Shown here in pieces: positions 5,319-5,871 of a stretch of DNA of 5,871 bases (its first letter is position 1; every line of letters begins with the position of its first letter). The notes beneath the pieces are model-generated. The model had not been told where the DNA came from. It saw only the letters and a program-made list of their open reading frames with translations, and ran no database searches. The position numbers and the translations under genes are program-made. The stretch spans positions 1 through 5,871 of the forward strand of contig JAOAPJ010000164.1 in assembly GCA_025462805.1 (NCBI GenBank), written 5' to 3'. The DNA is from Acidobacteriaceae bacterium. Its GTDB lineage: Bacteria > Acidobacteriota > Terriglobia > Terriglobales > Acidobacteriaceae.

Positions 5319-5871
5319 ATGTTTTCATCCCCAGCCGGACGTTCCTGGAGTTTGTGGATTGTGCTCTGTGCATTTGTACTCGTGGCGGCTCCGGCCTATG
5401 GGCAACAGCGGGACGATGATGACCAGGGCTGGGCGCAGTTCTCGCGCGAGAGCACGGTCCGCGGCACGGTCATGTCGGCCCGGCCCAAGGGAAAGAATGA
5501 CGGCAGCCTGACGTTGAAAACCGACGGTGGCCAGCAGTGGCAGGTGCTCTACGGTGTGAACACGCGCATCATGCGAGGTCGCGATGTGGTGCGGCCCAGC
5601 GAAATTCAGACAGGGGACATGGTGTTTGCGGCTGGCAACCTGGATGACAAGAAGAAGACGGCGGGGGCAGCGATTCTGATCGATGTGCCTGCCGAAGAGG
5701 TCCGGAAAGCCCGCGAGGATCTGGGCAAGACGTGGAGTGCGGGCAAGATCACATCCATTGCCGGAACGCGGATCCAGGTGCACCGGCTCGATGGAGTGGA
5801 CCAGAGCATCGCGGTGGACGAGAACACATCCTTCCACCAGCGGCGCGACGCGGTGACGCTGGCTGACCTGC
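5319..5871 (+). CDS. Exported DUF5666-like protein, 3' end cut by window edge
   Basis: This gene encodes a secreted or periplasmic protein of unknown function; the visible part is 184 codons. Residues 1-28 form a Sec signal peptide (SLWIVLCAFVLVAAPAYG, predicted cleavage before QQR), followed by a short acidic stretch DDDD (32-35). Two copies of a small beta-rich module can be seen. The first runs at about 46-122 (RGTVMSARPKG, SLTLKTDGG, VNTRIMRG, IQTGDMVFAAGNLD). The second starts at about 141 (AGKITSIAG, IQVHRLDG, VDENTSFHQR) and is cut. The pattern of G-x-V/I, a strand, then V-x-x-x-T-x-f and a GD-V turn is that of DUF5666/OB-like modules common in acidobacterial exported proteins. The ATG at 5319 is preceded by GGAGG 10 nt upstream. 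The gene diverges from egtB, so shared control is possible but not shown. The family name is a pattern match by eye. Confidence 0.8.
   Translation, partial: MFSSPAGRSWSLWIVLCAFVLVAAPAYGQQRDDDDQGWAQFSRESTVRGTVMSARPKGKNDGSLTLKTDGGQQWQVLYGVNTRIMRGRDVVRPSEIQTGDMVFAAGNLDDKKKTAGAAILIDVPAEEVRKAREDLGKTWSAGKITSIAGTRIQVHRLDGVDQSIAVDENTSFHQRRDAVTLADL

Noticed and set aside
5063..5419. Plus-strand 118-codon open frame crossing the divergent intergenic region
   Set aside because: It overlaps the start of the signal-peptide-bearing gene at 5319 in another frame, has no Shine-Dalgarno support that I can see, and its composition is low-complexity Arg/Pro-like.
5325..5837. Minus-strand 170-codon open frame opposite the DUF5666-like gene
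   Set aside because: The plus strand has a signal peptide, a Shine-Dalgarno site and repeated beta modules. The minus-strand product has no recognisable features.
1..5871. CRISPR arrays, tRNA or rRNA genes, insertion sequences, prophage or toxin-antitoxin genes
   Set aside because: No regularly spaced repeats, no tRNA-like folds, no transposase motifs and no terminal inverted repeats were seen; coding is continuous and composition is even.

Overview
The window is GC-rich and densely coded, and its gene set suggests an acidobacterium, probably of the Terriglobia/Acidobacteriaceae type. The reasons are an exported DUF5666-like protein, an egtB-egtD pair whose EgtB resembles the Chloracidobacterium form, and a large secreted pullulanase of the plant limit-dextrinase-like group. 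This taxonomic guess is an inference; no rRNA or other marker gene is present.

Layout. Positions 1-2381 (minus) hold the N-terminal 793 codons of a secreted pullulanase. It has a signal peptide, two CBM41 starch-binding modules, an N2-type linker domain, a CBM48 module and the first part of a GH13 barrel; the C-terminus lies off the left edge. Positions 2382-2605 are intergenic. They carry the pullulanase ribosome binding site, a possible promoter flanked by short repeats, and a strong intrinsic terminator for the operon to the right. Positions 2606-4959 (minus) are a two-gene ergothioneine operon, egtB followed by egtD, joined by an ATGA stop/start overlap. Upstream of egtB is a 44-codon cysteine-containing small ORF with a near-ideal Shine-Dalgarno sequence (4919-5053, minus). 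A divergent intergenic region (5054-5318) separates this from a plus-strand gene starting at 5319, an exported DUF5666-like protein of unknown function that is cut by the right edge.

How the genes work together. EgtD trimethylates histidine to hercynine. EgtB, a non-heme iron sulfoxide synthase, then joins hercynine to a thiol using O2. The SYYN motif of EgtB and the absence of neighbouring egtA and egtC suggest the short route that uses cysteine directly rather than gamma-glutamylcysteine. No egtE lyase is visible. The pullulanase is an independent carbohydrate-degradation gene; its only visible link to the egt genes is shared orientation, and the terminator separates them. The most interesting non-standard signal is the Cys-coding upstream ORF in front of a cysteine-consuming enzyme.
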